Under the pieces are notes generated by a model that saw only the letters and a program-made list of their open reading frames with translations, made no database searches and was not told where the DNA came from. Shown one piece after another: positions 17,635 through 26,230 of a stretch of DNA of 64,000 bases (its first letter is position 1; each line of letters opens with the position of its first letter). Source of the DNA: Oleidesulfovibrio sp964593925 (GTDB lineage: Bacteria > Desulfobacterota > Desulfovibrionia > Desulfovibrionales > Desulfovibrionaceae); NCBI GenBank assembly GCA_964593925.1, contig CAZQKM010000002.1:76237-140236 (forward strand), read 5' to 3'. A program made the position numbers and the translations under genes.

Positions 17635-18453
17635 TTGTCGAACCTTGCATACGGGGCTCATTTGTGGCGGGCGTGCGTAAAGGACAGGCCATGGATATTG
17701 GATATGCTGCTGTATTTTGTCATGATGGCGGGGGGTGTGTGGCTGGCTCTGCATGGTGCCCAGGAACTTGGCTATCAGTGGCAGTGGCGTAGAGCGTTAC
17801 GGTTTGTGGTGGATGTGCGGGGTGGCTGGCAGACAGGCCCCTTGGTTCAGGGCATGCTTATGACCTTGTTGGTATCTGGACTGAGCCTGCTACTGGCCTT
17901 TGTCGCGGGAGTCAGTGTGGCGTTGTTGGGGTTGTCGCATTCCATCGTAGCCCGTGCTTTGGCTTTGGGATATATTGAAAGTATACGTAACACACCGCTG
18001 TTGATTCAGCTGTTTGTCGTGTACTTTGTGCTGGCCCCGTTGTTGGGTATGGATAGAATCGTGGCGGCTGTCTTGGCGTTGGGTTTGTTTGAAGGTGCAT
18101 ATATTGCCGAGATCATCCGTGCGGGTGTGCAGGCGGTGCCCCACGGTCAGTGGGAGGCGGCCCGATGTTTGGGGTTATCCCCCATGGCCGCCTACGGTAA
18201 GGTCATCCTGCCGCAAGCCTTGCGATATGTATTGCCGCCGCTCACCGGGCAGGTGGTCACCCTGGTTAAGGATTCGGCCCTTATTAGCGCCATTGCCGTG
18301 TATGATTTGAGCATGCGGGCGCAGGCAATTATTGCGGAAACCTTTCTTGTATTTGAAATCTGGTTTATTGTTGCGGCCATGTATCTTGTGGTCACGTTGA
18401 GCCTGTCGCTGCTGGCCGAATACCTTGCGCGTCGATTTCGCGTGGGTGGCTAG
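17635..18453 (+). CDS. Polar amino acid ABC transporter permease
   Basis: The protein has about 272 residues with several membrane segments. The HisM/GlnP-family signature is EAARCLGLSPMAAYGKVILPQA, preceded by YIESIRNTPLLIQLF and followed by LIKD-like TLVKDSALISAIAVYDL. I place the start at a TTG with GGGAGG seven bases upstream; GTG 17620 and ATG 17704 are alternatives. It is the first gene of a permease, binding protein, permease set for import of a polar amino acid. No ATPase gene is adjacent. Confidence 0.88.
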   Translation: MSNLAYGAHLWRACVKDRPWILDMLLYFVMMAGGVWLALHGAQELGYQWQWRRALRFVVDVRGGWQTGPLVQGMLMTLLVSGLSLLLAFVAGVSVALLGLSHSIVARALALGYIESIRNTPLLIQLFVVYFVLAPLLGMDRIVAAVLALGLFEGAYIAEIIRAGVQAVPHGQWEAARCLGLSPMAAYGKVILPQALRYVLPPLTGQVVTLVKDSALISAIAVYDLSMRAQAIIAETFLVFEIWFIVAAMYLVVTLSLSLLAEYLARRFRVGG

Positions 18454-18488
18454 GCAGGTACGTGGAGTATGGCATAAAGGAGGGTCTA

Positions 18489-19310
18489 ATGGCAAAAGGC
18501 TTTGTGACACTGGCTGTGGCAGTGTGTTTGTGTTTTTCTGCGGTGGTGGGCTATGCTGGCGATGTGCAGACGCAGCTTGTGCGGGAAAGCGCCATTGCCA
18601 GCGCTGTGGACCGTGGAGTGCTTAAGGTGGGTTTTTCTACCTTTGTACCGTGGGCCATGAAGGATAAAAGGGGCGAGTTCATCGGCTTTGAAGTGGATGT
18701 GGCCAAGCGGTTGGCTGTAGACCTCGGGCTTGAAGTACATTTCGTCCCCACCAAGTGGTCGGGTATTATTCCGGCTTTGCTCACGGGTAAATTTGATGTG
18801 ATCATAGGCGGCATGGGCATAAATCCTACCAGGAATCTTTCTGTAAACTTTACAGCTCCTTATGACTATGCTGGTATGGGGCTTATGGCACATAAAGAAC
18901 TGGCCAAAGGCTTTGAGCTTGAGCAGTTTAATAACGGGGCTGTTGTGCTGGTTGCCCGCATAGGTACCACGGCCGCTGCTGCCGCCAAAAAGCATTTTCC
19001 TCAGGCACGGATTCTTCTGTTTGACGACGAGGCACAGGCGGTGCGGGAGTTACTGAACGGGCGGGCGCATGCCATGGTGGCCAGTGTTCCGTTGCCCGCG
19101 TTTACGGTGCTTGAGCACAGCGAGACGCTTTTTTTGCCCATACAGGGTACCTTTACCCGCGAACCCGTGGGGTTTGCCGTGCGTAAAGGCGATATGGACA
19201 CCCTAAACGTTTTTGATAACTGGATTCGTGTTGTGGAAGCCGAAGGTTGGCTTGCCGAACGCAAGCACTATTGGTTTGAGACGCGAGACTGGATTGACCG
19301 TGTACAGTAG
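18489..19310 (+). CDS. Periplasmic polar amino acid-binding protein
   Basis: The protein has 273 residues. It has a signal peptide (about 1-23, ending VVGYA) and the family-3 solute-binding fold: LKVGFSTFVPWAM, FIGFEVDVAKRLAVDLG, GKFDVIIGGMGINPTRN and VARIGTTAAAAAKK. The ATG has an AAGGAGG site. It lies between two permeases of the same family, so it delivers the substrate to both. The ligand (glutamine, glutamate, arginine or similar) cannot be set from sequence alone. Confidence 0.9.
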   Translation: MAKGFVTLAVAVCLCFSAVVGYAGDVQTQLVRESAIASAVDRGVLKVGFSTFVPWAMKDKRGEFIGFEVDVAKRLAVDLGLEVHFVPTKWSGIIPALLTGKFDVIIGGMGINPTRNLSVNFTAPYDYAGMGLMAHKELAKGFELEQFNNGAVVLVARIGTTAAAAAKKHFPQARILLFDDEAQAVRELLNGRAHAMVASVPLPAFTVLEHSETLFLPIQGTFTREPVGFAVRKGDMDTLNVFDNWIRVVEAEGWLAERKHYWFETRDWIDRVQ

Positions 19311-19374
19311 TATTTTTTCGGATGCTGTGCCAAGGCATATGTATCTGAGTAACGCGGGCTACCTGTGAGTATTG

Positions 19375-20256
19375 ATGAAAATATGCAAAATACGTTTTTG
19401 CGTACTGGATTATGTTTTGTTGGCGTTGTGTGCCAGTGCCATGGTGTTGTTGATCTGGCTTGCATGGGGAGGTGGCAGGTATACATGGCGCTGGGATATC
19501 ATAGGGCAGTATTTTTTTTACTATGACCAGGCGCAAGGCTGGCAAGCCAATCTGCTGGTGCAGGGGCTTTTGACTACAATCCGGCTGAGTATCTGGGCCA
19601 CGCTGTTTGCCGTGCCGTTGGGTGTACTGGCAGGTCTTGCGCGTGTGAGTACTGGTCGTTTACGCCGCATGTTGGCTCGTACCTATGTGGATACGGTACG
19701 TAACCTGCCACCGCTGGTGTTGGTATTTATCTTTTACTACTTTGTCAGCTCGCAGCTTATGCCGGCCACCGGGCTTGAGGATATGCTGCATGGCTTGCCA
19801 GACGAGTGGCACAGTGTGGCACGAGTGTTCTGGGGCCCTGTGGAAGGAGTTTCGGCTTTTGCGGCGGGCGTGCTCACCTTGGCCATTTATGAAGGAGCCT
19901 ATATTGCCGAGATTGTCCGGGCTGGAGTGGCGTCTGTGGCGCGAGGGCAATGGGAAGCCTCGGCTTCATTGGGGCTTACGCGCTTAGAGCAGCTGCGACT
20001 GGTCATTTTGCCGCAGGCGTTGAAGGTCATCATACCGCCATTGGGTGGACAGTTTATTTCCACCATCAAAGATTCGGCTATCATGTCGGTGATTTCTGTG
20101 CAGGAATTGACCTTTCAAGGCCTTGAACTCATGGCCTCAACCTTTAGGGTGTTTGAAATCTGGCTGACCATTGCCGTGCTGTATTTGATCCTGACGTTGC
20201 TCTGTTCGTTTGCCGTGCGCCGGATAGAAAGTAGATTGCGTCGCTGGCGTGCCTAG
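19375..20256 (+). CDS. Polar amino acid ABC transporter permease (second subunit)
   Basis: The protein has about 293 residues. It starts with a hydrophobic segment and carries the same permease signature as the first subunit (EASASLGLTRLEQLRLVILPQ, then STIKDSAIMSVISVQEL). A periplasmic loop between the first segments is larger than in its partner. Together the two permeases would form the channel heterodimer. The start follows a TTG by one codon and has a poor ribosome site. The missing ATPase must be supplied from elsewhere in the genome. Confidence 0.87.
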   Translation: MKICKIRFCVLDYVLLALCASAMVLLIWLAWGGGRYTWRWDIIGQYFFYYDQAQGWQANLLVQGLLTTIRLSIWATLFAVPLGVLAGLARVSTGRLRRMLARTYVDTVRNLPPLVLVFIFYYFVSSQLMPATGLEDMLHGLPDEWHSVARVFWGPVEGVSAFAAGVLTLAIYEGAYIAEIVRAGVASVARGQWEASASLGLTRLEQLRLVILPQALKVIIPPLGGQFISTIKDSAIMSVISVQELTFQGLELMASTFRVFEIWLTIAVLYLILTLLCSFAVRRIESRLRRWRA

Positions 20257-21035
20257 AGCCTGGAAGGTAGCGTCACTTAATATCCATCCGGATAGCAATA
20301 CTCCTGAGATGCGCGACAGTTGAAAATGGGGCTATATTCTTGGCATACCATGTGGTATGCTCTTCCATTGTTTCAAATTGAAAAATGCATTTTTGACCAG
20401 GTGTCGGGGCGATAAAGATATTCTCCATACCCTTGTGAAGTGTTGCGTCCCTTACGGGGAGGGGTAACGGGTTTGCTGCCACGTCTCTCAATGTGCCTTG
20501 CAAATAAATTGCTACCGTGCCCTTGCCTGCCAGCAAATGTTCAGCTGTTCAGCTTCTATGCTTTGACAGGCTGCGAGCTTGCGAGCAAGCTGCAACGCTA
20601 CCTGCTGCAACAAATATGTAGACCGGCATACCATGTACATCCACAGTCAAGGTGTATTTGGAGCTGGGCTCTCTTTTGTACAGGGCATAGCCTGGCTTCC
20701 CTCACGTGTTTCTGCCGCATGCGGAAGCACTCTACTGTGGCTTGCGTCTAATATTAGCCATGCAAAATCAGATTTAGCCTCAAGAAATTTATGCAGCATC
20801 TTCTACTGGCCTCTGGCTCGCCAGCGACATGCATAGTGGGGAGCAGATCTATCCATGGCGCTCCCGTGGGCAAAATTCACACACAGCGCGGATACACAGA
20901 GGCTAGTCACAGACCGTAACGCCTCGGGTTCCTTAGGGCCGGGCAGGTCATACTGCAAACGCTCCTAGCCCTTATCCGGCATATCGTGCCAGCAAGGTGC
21001 ATGTGGCGTGTATACCCCTATATTGTATGGAGAAA
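20257..21035. other. Gene-poor region with possible gene debris
   Basis: About 780 bp without a convincing gene. An 87-codon minus frame (20273-20536) has no ribosome site and no family I recognise. At 20791-20840 on the plus strand a fragment reads MQHLLLASGSPAT, like the start of a Maf-type pyrophosphatase, but the frame does not continue in the family pattern. On the minus strand near 20940-20890 the frame reads YDLPGPKEPEALRSVT. These look like decayed coding pieces. Confidence 0.35.
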
Positions 21036-21065
21036 GCACATCAGCTTTTTAAAAAGTTGATGTGC
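21036..21065 (-). terminator. Terminator-like palindrome after the transglycosylase gene
   Basis: A nearly perfect 30-base palindrome (arm GCACATCAACTTTTT on the minus strand, one G-T pair, T-rich centre) is followed by CTTT. It lies 23 bp past the stop of the minus-strand gene. Confidence 0.55.
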
Positions 21066-21087
21066 AACGCTACCCACAAGATACGGC

Positions 21088-22092
21088 TTATGGTGTCGTG
21101 GTGTCTGGCGTCAGTGCATCTGCCAGCTGTAGAATCGTGTTGGCATATACGGTGCTGTGGTTATAGCGCATCAAAACCCGGTGCTGCTTTTTGCGGTCCA
21201 GATTTTTTTTCCAACCGTGTTCCTTGAGATAGCGCGACATACTGAAAATGGCATCAGGTACCTGGAACAGGTCAATGATGCCGTTGTCGTCACCGTCTTC
21301 ACCAAAAAGGGCGATATTGGATGGCATAAACTGGCAAATCCCCACTGCCCCATAGATGGAACCGGGAATGATCGTTGGGTCAAGACTATGCTCTTTGGTC
21401 CATGTAAGCAGAGCTTTCAATTCTGTATATGCCCATTGAGCTTTCTGCTGCGTACGTTTGGTAGTCCATTGGCGTTTTTGGGCGGATTTCAGATCAAGGC
21501 CACGCAACACAGGGGCTATACTTTCGAGATCGCTTGCCGCTAGGGAAGAAAGGTTATGCAGTGCAGCAACACTACCCAGAAATTCTCCCAGTCGCGTTTC
21601 CACAAAAAGCAGCCCTGTACTGACTTCGGGTGGGATGCCAAAACGGGCCTCAGCTGCACGCAAGACAGCGTTGTGTTCTTTCATGAAAGCCGTTGCTTTT
21701 TCTATATTGGCGTCAGTGATTATGCCCGGGTATACTGTGGGTGCCTTGGATTTTTTTGAGGGTGGGGTCTTTTTTTGGGGAGGAGCAAATTTTTTACGGT
21801 ACAGGGCCGTTATTTTTTGCGCCATAGGATCGGGCGAATAGTGTGTGCCTAGGCGAGCATACAGCGGCATGATATAGGTAGCGTCAAATCCATCATCTAC
21901 CAAGCGTGCGGTAAGCTTTTCCCAGCCGGCCTTTTGTAAGACACGCGTATACTCCTCCATGGCATCGGGGGTAATATTTGCTGTGCTGTCTACTATGGCC
22001 CCGTCTGGCATGGTGTCGGTGCGTGCTTGAGCGCTGGGGGCAAAAAATAAAAGGGCAAGGCAGAGGGAGGCTCCGGATAATATTGAATTCAT
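21088..22092 (-). CDS. MltB-like lytic murein transglycosylase
   Basis: The protein has 334 residues. A signal peptide (about 1-24, ending PSAQA) is followed by the SLT_2 catalytic domain: the glutamate in LLFVETRLGEFLGSVAAL and the family stretch GAVGICQFMPSN, then DGDDNGIIDLFQ and RYLKEHGW. These enzymes cut peptidoglycan glycan strands with formation of 1,6-anhydromuramic acid. The linker between signal and domain contains a Lys/Pro-rich stretch. The ATG chosen has AGGAA seven bases upstream; a longer frame starts 30 bases earlier. Confidence 0.88.
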   Translation of the reverse strand: MNSILSGASLCLALLFFAPSAQARTDTMPDGAIVDSTANITPDAMEEYTRVLQKAGWEKLTARLVDDGFDATYIMPLYARLGTHYSPDPMAQKITALYRKKFAPPQKKTPPSKKSKAPTVYPGIITDANIEKATAFMKEHNAVLRAAEARFGIPPEVSTGLLFVETRLGEFLGSVAALHNLSSLAASDLESIAPVLRGLDLKSAQKRQWTTKRTQQKAQWAYTELKALLTWTKEHSLDPTIIPGSIYGAVGICQFMPSNIALFGEDGDDNGIIDLFQVPDAIFSMSRYLKEHGWKKNLDRKKQHRVLMRYNHSTVYANTILQLADALTPDTTTP

Positions 22093-22202
22093 GGGGGTGT
22101 TCCTGTAGTTTGTATACGACATGTCATTATTTTAGATGTACGACTATGACTGATAGAAGCGGGTAACTCGCTGACCAGTAAAGTATATGAGGACTATATA
22201 GC

Positions 22203-23636
22203 ATGATATCCGGCACCGGCAAGAGCTATCCACTGCGAAAACGCGCTGGCGATTTGGTTCGTTTTATAACCCGTGACATTTGGTTGCAGGATATGGCGCA
22301 CGCACGCAAGGGGCGTAGAAGAGCGTTGGGGTTGTTACGCCGGGTGTATCTTGTCTGGCATGGTTTTGTGGCGGACCAGTGTCTGCTGCGGGCTTCAGCG
22401 TTGACCTATACTACCGTGCTTTCCATTGTGCCCACGCTTGCGGTGGCGTTTTCCATTTCAAAGGGGCTTGGTATTCAGAATACCGAGATGATCCATGCCT
22501 TTTTGTTGCGTATTGCTGCCGGGCGCGAAGACACAGTACAGCAAATCCTTGCCTATGTAGAAAATACCAATGTGAAAACACTGGGTGTTGTCGGTTTGTT
22601 GGCATTGTTCTTCACCATGGGTTCGCTCATGGGGACCATTGAAAAAGCGTTTAACATCATTTGGCGGGTACCTAGGGGACGCTCATTGTGGCGAAAATTT
22701 ACAGATTTTTTTTCTGTCACGCTTATTTGCCCTGTGCTGGTTGCCGCGGCATTTTCGTTTTCCGTTTCGCTACGGCATGACGCGGTGGTGCAGCAGCTTT
22801 TGAATGTGGGGGTAATCAGCTACGCGTACGTGACCCTGCTCAAGCTGGTGCCATTTTTCATGAGTGCGCTGATGTTGTTTTTTTTATATGTGTTCATCCC
22901 CCATACACGCGTACAGTTTCGTAGTGGGTTTTGGGGCAGCGTGGTTGCGGGCTTGCTGTGGACCCTGGCAGAAGGTGCCTATGTGAACTATCAGGTGGGA
23001 GTGGCACAATATAATGCCATTTATGGGGGCTTTGCCCAGGTTCCGCTGTTTCTTGTCTGGGTATATGTGATGTGGGTCATTGTGCTGTTCGGGGCAGAGG
23101 TGAGCTTTGCCGTGCAGAACATGGACGTTTTTGAAAGTGAAATTCGTGCCGGAAATGTTGCCCGGGAAGAACGCGACAAGCTGGCCGTACTGATGATGCT
23201 TGCATTGACGCGGGCATTTTATGCCAAGGCTGGTGCGGTGCCCCTTGATACGTTGTGCCGGGTTCTTTGCGCGCCTGTATGCCTGGTACGAGAGATTCTG
23301 GCCACGATGGAGCAGGCCTCACTGGTGGTGGGTACGCAGGGCGATGTGCCGGGATATGCGTTGGCTGCACCGCCGGAGTCTGTACGGGTAATGGATGTTG
23401 TACAGGTTTTGGCTACGCATGGCTCTGGTGCGGACAGGCTACAGGTTTTGGAGGCTACCCACTTTGTGGAAGAGCTTTTCAGCGAGCTGTACCAAGCCAC
23501 GGCGCAGTGTCCTGCGAATATCAGTTTACGCCGTTTTCACCATGCGCATATGCCCATCGGTTTTAACCAGGAGCTTGTTCGCCAGGGGCTTGTTGCGGGG
23601 CAAGAGCCTGAGTTGGCGACGAGTGATACAGCCTAA
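22203..23636 (+). CDS. YihY/virulence factor BrkB family membrane protein
   Basis: The protein has 477 residues. The N-terminal half has about six membrane segments, with the family motifs CLLRASALTYTTVLSIVPTL, GSLMGTIEKAFNIIW and YGGFAQVPLFLVWVYVMW. The C-terminal 180 residues are soluble and resemble a winged-helix region, as in many members. The family was once named RNase BN, but that activity belongs to RNase Z. Its role is unknown. It is divergent from the transglycosylase gene. Confidence 0.88.
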   Translation: MISGTGKSYPLRKRAGDLVRFITRDIWLQDMAHARKGRRRALGLLRRVYLVWHGFVADQCLLRASALTYTTVLSIVPTLAVAFSISKGLGIQNTEMIHAFLLRIAAGREDTVQQILAYVENTNVKTLGVVGLLALFFTMGSLMGTIEKAFNIIWRVPRGRSLWRKFTDFFSVTLICPVLVAAAFSFSVSLRHDAVVQQLLNVGVISYAYVTLLKLVPFFMSALMLFFLYVFIPHTRVQFRSGFWGSVVAGLLWTLAEGAYVNYQVGVAQYNAIYGGFAQVPLFLVWVYVMWVIVLFGAEVSFAVQNMDVFESEIRAGNVAREERDKLAVLMMLALTRAFYAKAGAVPLDTLCRVLCAPVCLVREILATMEQASLVVGTQGDVPGYALAAPPESVRVMDVVQVLATHGSGADRLQVLEATHFVEELFSELYQATAQCPANISLRRFHHAHMPIGFNQELVRQGLVAGQEPELATSDTA

Positions 23637-23770
23637 GCGCTTGAGAGAATACAGCCGGGTGTGAGCATGCCGGAGCAGAGAGAGAACGCGTCGAAAATAC
23701 AACCTGCCCGGTGCTGCCCCATGTGTGGGCAATGAGAACCGTAAGTCATGGAGCAGCGCCGGGGTGGTGT

Positions 23771-25150
23771 TTAGGTATGTTGCAAAAAGGCGTGGTATGC
23801 CTTGACTGTGGCGTACAGATCGGCCTTGCTGGCTAGCTCAAAGGGGCTGTGCATGCCTAAAATGGCGGGCCCGAAGTCAATGATGTCCATACCATATGCG
23901 GCCAAGTACATGGCCACTGTACCCCCACCGCCAAGATCTACACGCCCCAGCTCGGCCATTTGCCAAGGAATGCCCTGACTATTCAGCACGGCTCGTAGTC
24001 GGCCCACATATTCGGGATGGGCGTCGTTGGCTTCATACTTGCCGCGGTGGCCTGTGAATTTGCAAAAGCAGGGACCATGCCCAATGGTGGCGGCATTGAG
24101 TTTTTCGTGCAGGTCTTGCCAGTCCGGGTCCATGGCGCCGTGTACATCAGCAGACAGGGCGCATGTGTGCAGCATCACGTCTGAAAAACGTGCTTCCGGC
24201 TGCCAGGCTTGGATAAGGTCGTGCACGCAGTATTCAAAAAAACGTGATTTTGCGCCGGTGGATCCTTCTGAACCGATTTCCTCTTTGTCCCAAAAGAGTA
24301 CACATCGGGTGTGCCCCGTATGCCCGGCACTCAAGAGTGCTTCAAGGGCAGCAAAGACACAAATGCGATCATCCTGCCCGTAGCCGCCGATGAGCCCTTG
24401 GTCAAAGCCCACGAAGCGCGCTGGGCCTGCTGGTACCGCTTGTAGCTCTGCGGAGTACAGGTCTTCTTCCACAATGCCGTATTTGGCATGTAGAATTTCC
24501 AGGATGCGGGTCTTTAGGGGCTCTTCGATTTTTTTTTCAGCGTCTTCGGATTCCACGGGGCGGTGTGCCAGAATGATATTCATTTTTTCTGCTTCAAACG
24601 CATCGGCCAGCTTTTGCCCTGCCTGTTTCTGGGCGAGGTGGGGCAAAAGGTCGGAAATGGCGAATACTGGGTCTTGCGGATCTTCACCCACGGCAATGCG
24701 TACTGTGGTACCGTCTTCTTTGACCACCACGCCATGTAGTGCCAGTGGGCGAGACAACCATTGATATTTGCGGATTCCCCCGTAGTAGTGAGTTTTACCT
24801 TGTCCCACACCACAGGCTTCATACAGGGGGCGTTGCTTCAAATCAATGCGCGGGGTATCGCCGTGTGCTCCGATAAGGCGTAGCCCCGCGGAAAGCGGTT
24901 GTTCACCTTTGGCGGCAATGAAGATGGTTTTGTCCTTGAACACACGGAATACGCGATCTTGGCTGAAGTCTTCGGTATAGCCAGCTGCTCGCAGGCGTTC
25001 CACAACATAATGTATGGTTTCGCGTTCTGTCTTGCATTGCGACAAAAAGTCCATATAGCTCGTGGCTAGTGTGTCCATGGCCGTGGCGTGCTCTGGGGTA
25101 TTGAATACGGTCCAGCAGTTTTTGGGCGTATGTTCCAGTGGTATGGGCAT
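23771..25150 (-). CDS. M18-family aminopeptidase
   Basis: The protein has 459 residues. The two-zinc site is visible as IGAHGDTPRIDLK, GGYGQDDRICVFAALEAL, DKEEIGSEGSTG and GMHSPFELASKADLY. M18 enzymes remove N-terminal acidic or hydrophobic residues from peptides in the cytoplasm and form large tetrahedral complexes. The ATG has GGAG eight bases upstream. Confidence 0.92.
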   Translation of the reverse strand: MPIPLEHTPKNCWTVFNTPEHATAMDTLATSYMDFLSQCKTERETIHYVVERLRAAGYTEDFSQDRVFRVFKDKTIFIAAKGEQPLSAGLRLIGAHGDTPRIDLKQRPLYEACGVGQGKTHYYGGIRKYQWLSRPLALHGVVVKEDGTTVRIAVGEDPQDPVFAISDLLPHLAQKQAGQKLADAFEAEKMNIILAHRPVESEDAEKKIEEPLKTRILEILHAKYGIVEEDLYSAELQAVPAGPARFVGFDQGLIGGYGQDDRICVFAALEALLSAGHTGHTRCVLFWDKEEIGSEGSTGAKSRFFEYCVHDLIQAWQPEARFSDVMLHTCALSADVHGAMDPDWQDLHEKLNAATIGHGPCFCKFTGHRGKYEANDAHPEYVGRLRAVLNSQGIPWQMAELGRVDLGGGGTVAMYLAAYGMDIIDFGPAILGMHSPFELASKADLYATVKAYHAFLQHT

Positions 25151-25235
25151 GGGGGATTCTCCGTATGTTTACATGTATTAATAAACGACAGCGATCTGAG
25201 GCCATGGGCGTACAAGCAGGCTGTCGTTGTATATA

Positions 25236-26228
25236 CTACAACTTTGCGCCCTGTGCCGTGCGCGCGGCAAGCAGGGGTACAAAATATTGAATGGTTTTTT
25301 CAAGGCCGGTATGCAGGTCTGTTGTGGGCTCCCAGCCCAGCATGCGACGGGCCAGCGTAATATCAGGCTGTCGACGTCGTGGGTCGTCTTCGGGCAGAGC
25401 CTTGAACTCCAGTGGCGAACGTGAACCGGTAAGGTCGATAATCTTTTGTGCCAGCCCGGCTATGGTACATTCTACGGGATTTCCTAGATTTATGGGGCTG
25501 CAACAATCTGGAGGGCTATGCATGAGGCGCAAGAGCCCTTCTACCATATCGTCCACATAGCAAAATGAACGGGTCTGCATGCCGTTACCATAGATGGTAA
25601 TGGGCTTGTCTTGCAGGGCCTGCAGGATGAAATTGGACACTACCCGACCGTCGTTGGGATGCATATTGGGTCCATATGTATTGAAAATACGGGCAATTTT
25701 TATGGTAAGCCCATGCTGACGGTGGTAGTCTGTAAAGAGTGTTTCTGCACAGCGTTTTCCTTCATCATAGCATGATCGTGGTCCCACAGGATTGACTTTC
25801 CCCCAGTATTCTTCGTCTTGGGGGTGCAGCTCTGGGTCGCCGTACACCTCGCTGGTAGAAGCCTGCAGGATGCGGGCTTTGACCCGCTTGGCAAGGCCCA
25901 GCATGTTAATGGAACCGTGGACGCAGGTCTTGGTGGTCTGCACAGGGGCAGATTGATAATGCACTGGCGAGGCCGGGCAGGCCAAATTATAAATTTCGTC
26001 CACCTCGGTATAGAGCGGAAAGGTGATATCGTGGCGCAGCAGCTCAAAGCGGCGGTTATCCAGCAGGTCATGAATGTGGTCGCGGCTGCCGGTAAAATAG
26101 TTGTCCACACACAACACTTCGGCTCCGCGTGCCAAAAGGGCACGGCACAGGTGTGAGCCGATGAATCCTGCGCCGCCGGTTACAAGAATGCGTTTGCGGG
26201 CTAAATGTCTAAACTCGCCTTGTTGCAT
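25236..26228 (-). CDS. UDP-glucuronate decarboxylase (UDP-xylose synthase)
   Basis: The protein has 330 residues. It is a short-chain dehydrogenase with the NAD site TGGAGFIGSHL, the UXS-specific stretch HDITFPLYTEVDEIYNLACP, STSEVYGDPELHPQ, and the catalytic YxxxK in SCYDEGKRCAET. It would convert UDP-glucuronate to UDP-xylose for surface polysaccharide. It starts two bases after the selA stop, with its GAGGA ribosome site inside the end of selA, so it is translationally linked to a gene of unrelated function. Confidence 0.92.
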   Translation of the reverse strand: MQQGEFRHLARKRILVTGGAGFIGSHLCRALLARGAEVLCVDNYFTGSRDHIHDLLDNRRFELLRHDITFPLYTEVDEIYNLACPASPVHYQSAPVQTTKTCVHGSINMLGLAKRVKARILQASTSEVYGDPELHPQDEEYWGKVNPVGPRSCYDEGKRCAETLFTDYHRQHGLTIKIARIFNTYGPNMHPNDGRVVSNFILQALQDKPITIYGNGMQTRSFCYVDDMVEGLLRLMHSPPDCCSPINLGNPVECTIAGLAQKIIDLTGSRSPLEFKALPEDDPRRRQPDITLARRMLGWEPTTDLHTGLEKTIQYFVPLLAARTAQGAKL

Positions 26229-26230
26229 GG

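Noticed and set aside
20273..20536. 87-codon minus-strand frame after the permease gene
   Set aside because: No ribosome site, no recognisable motif; kept only as part of the gene-poor region.
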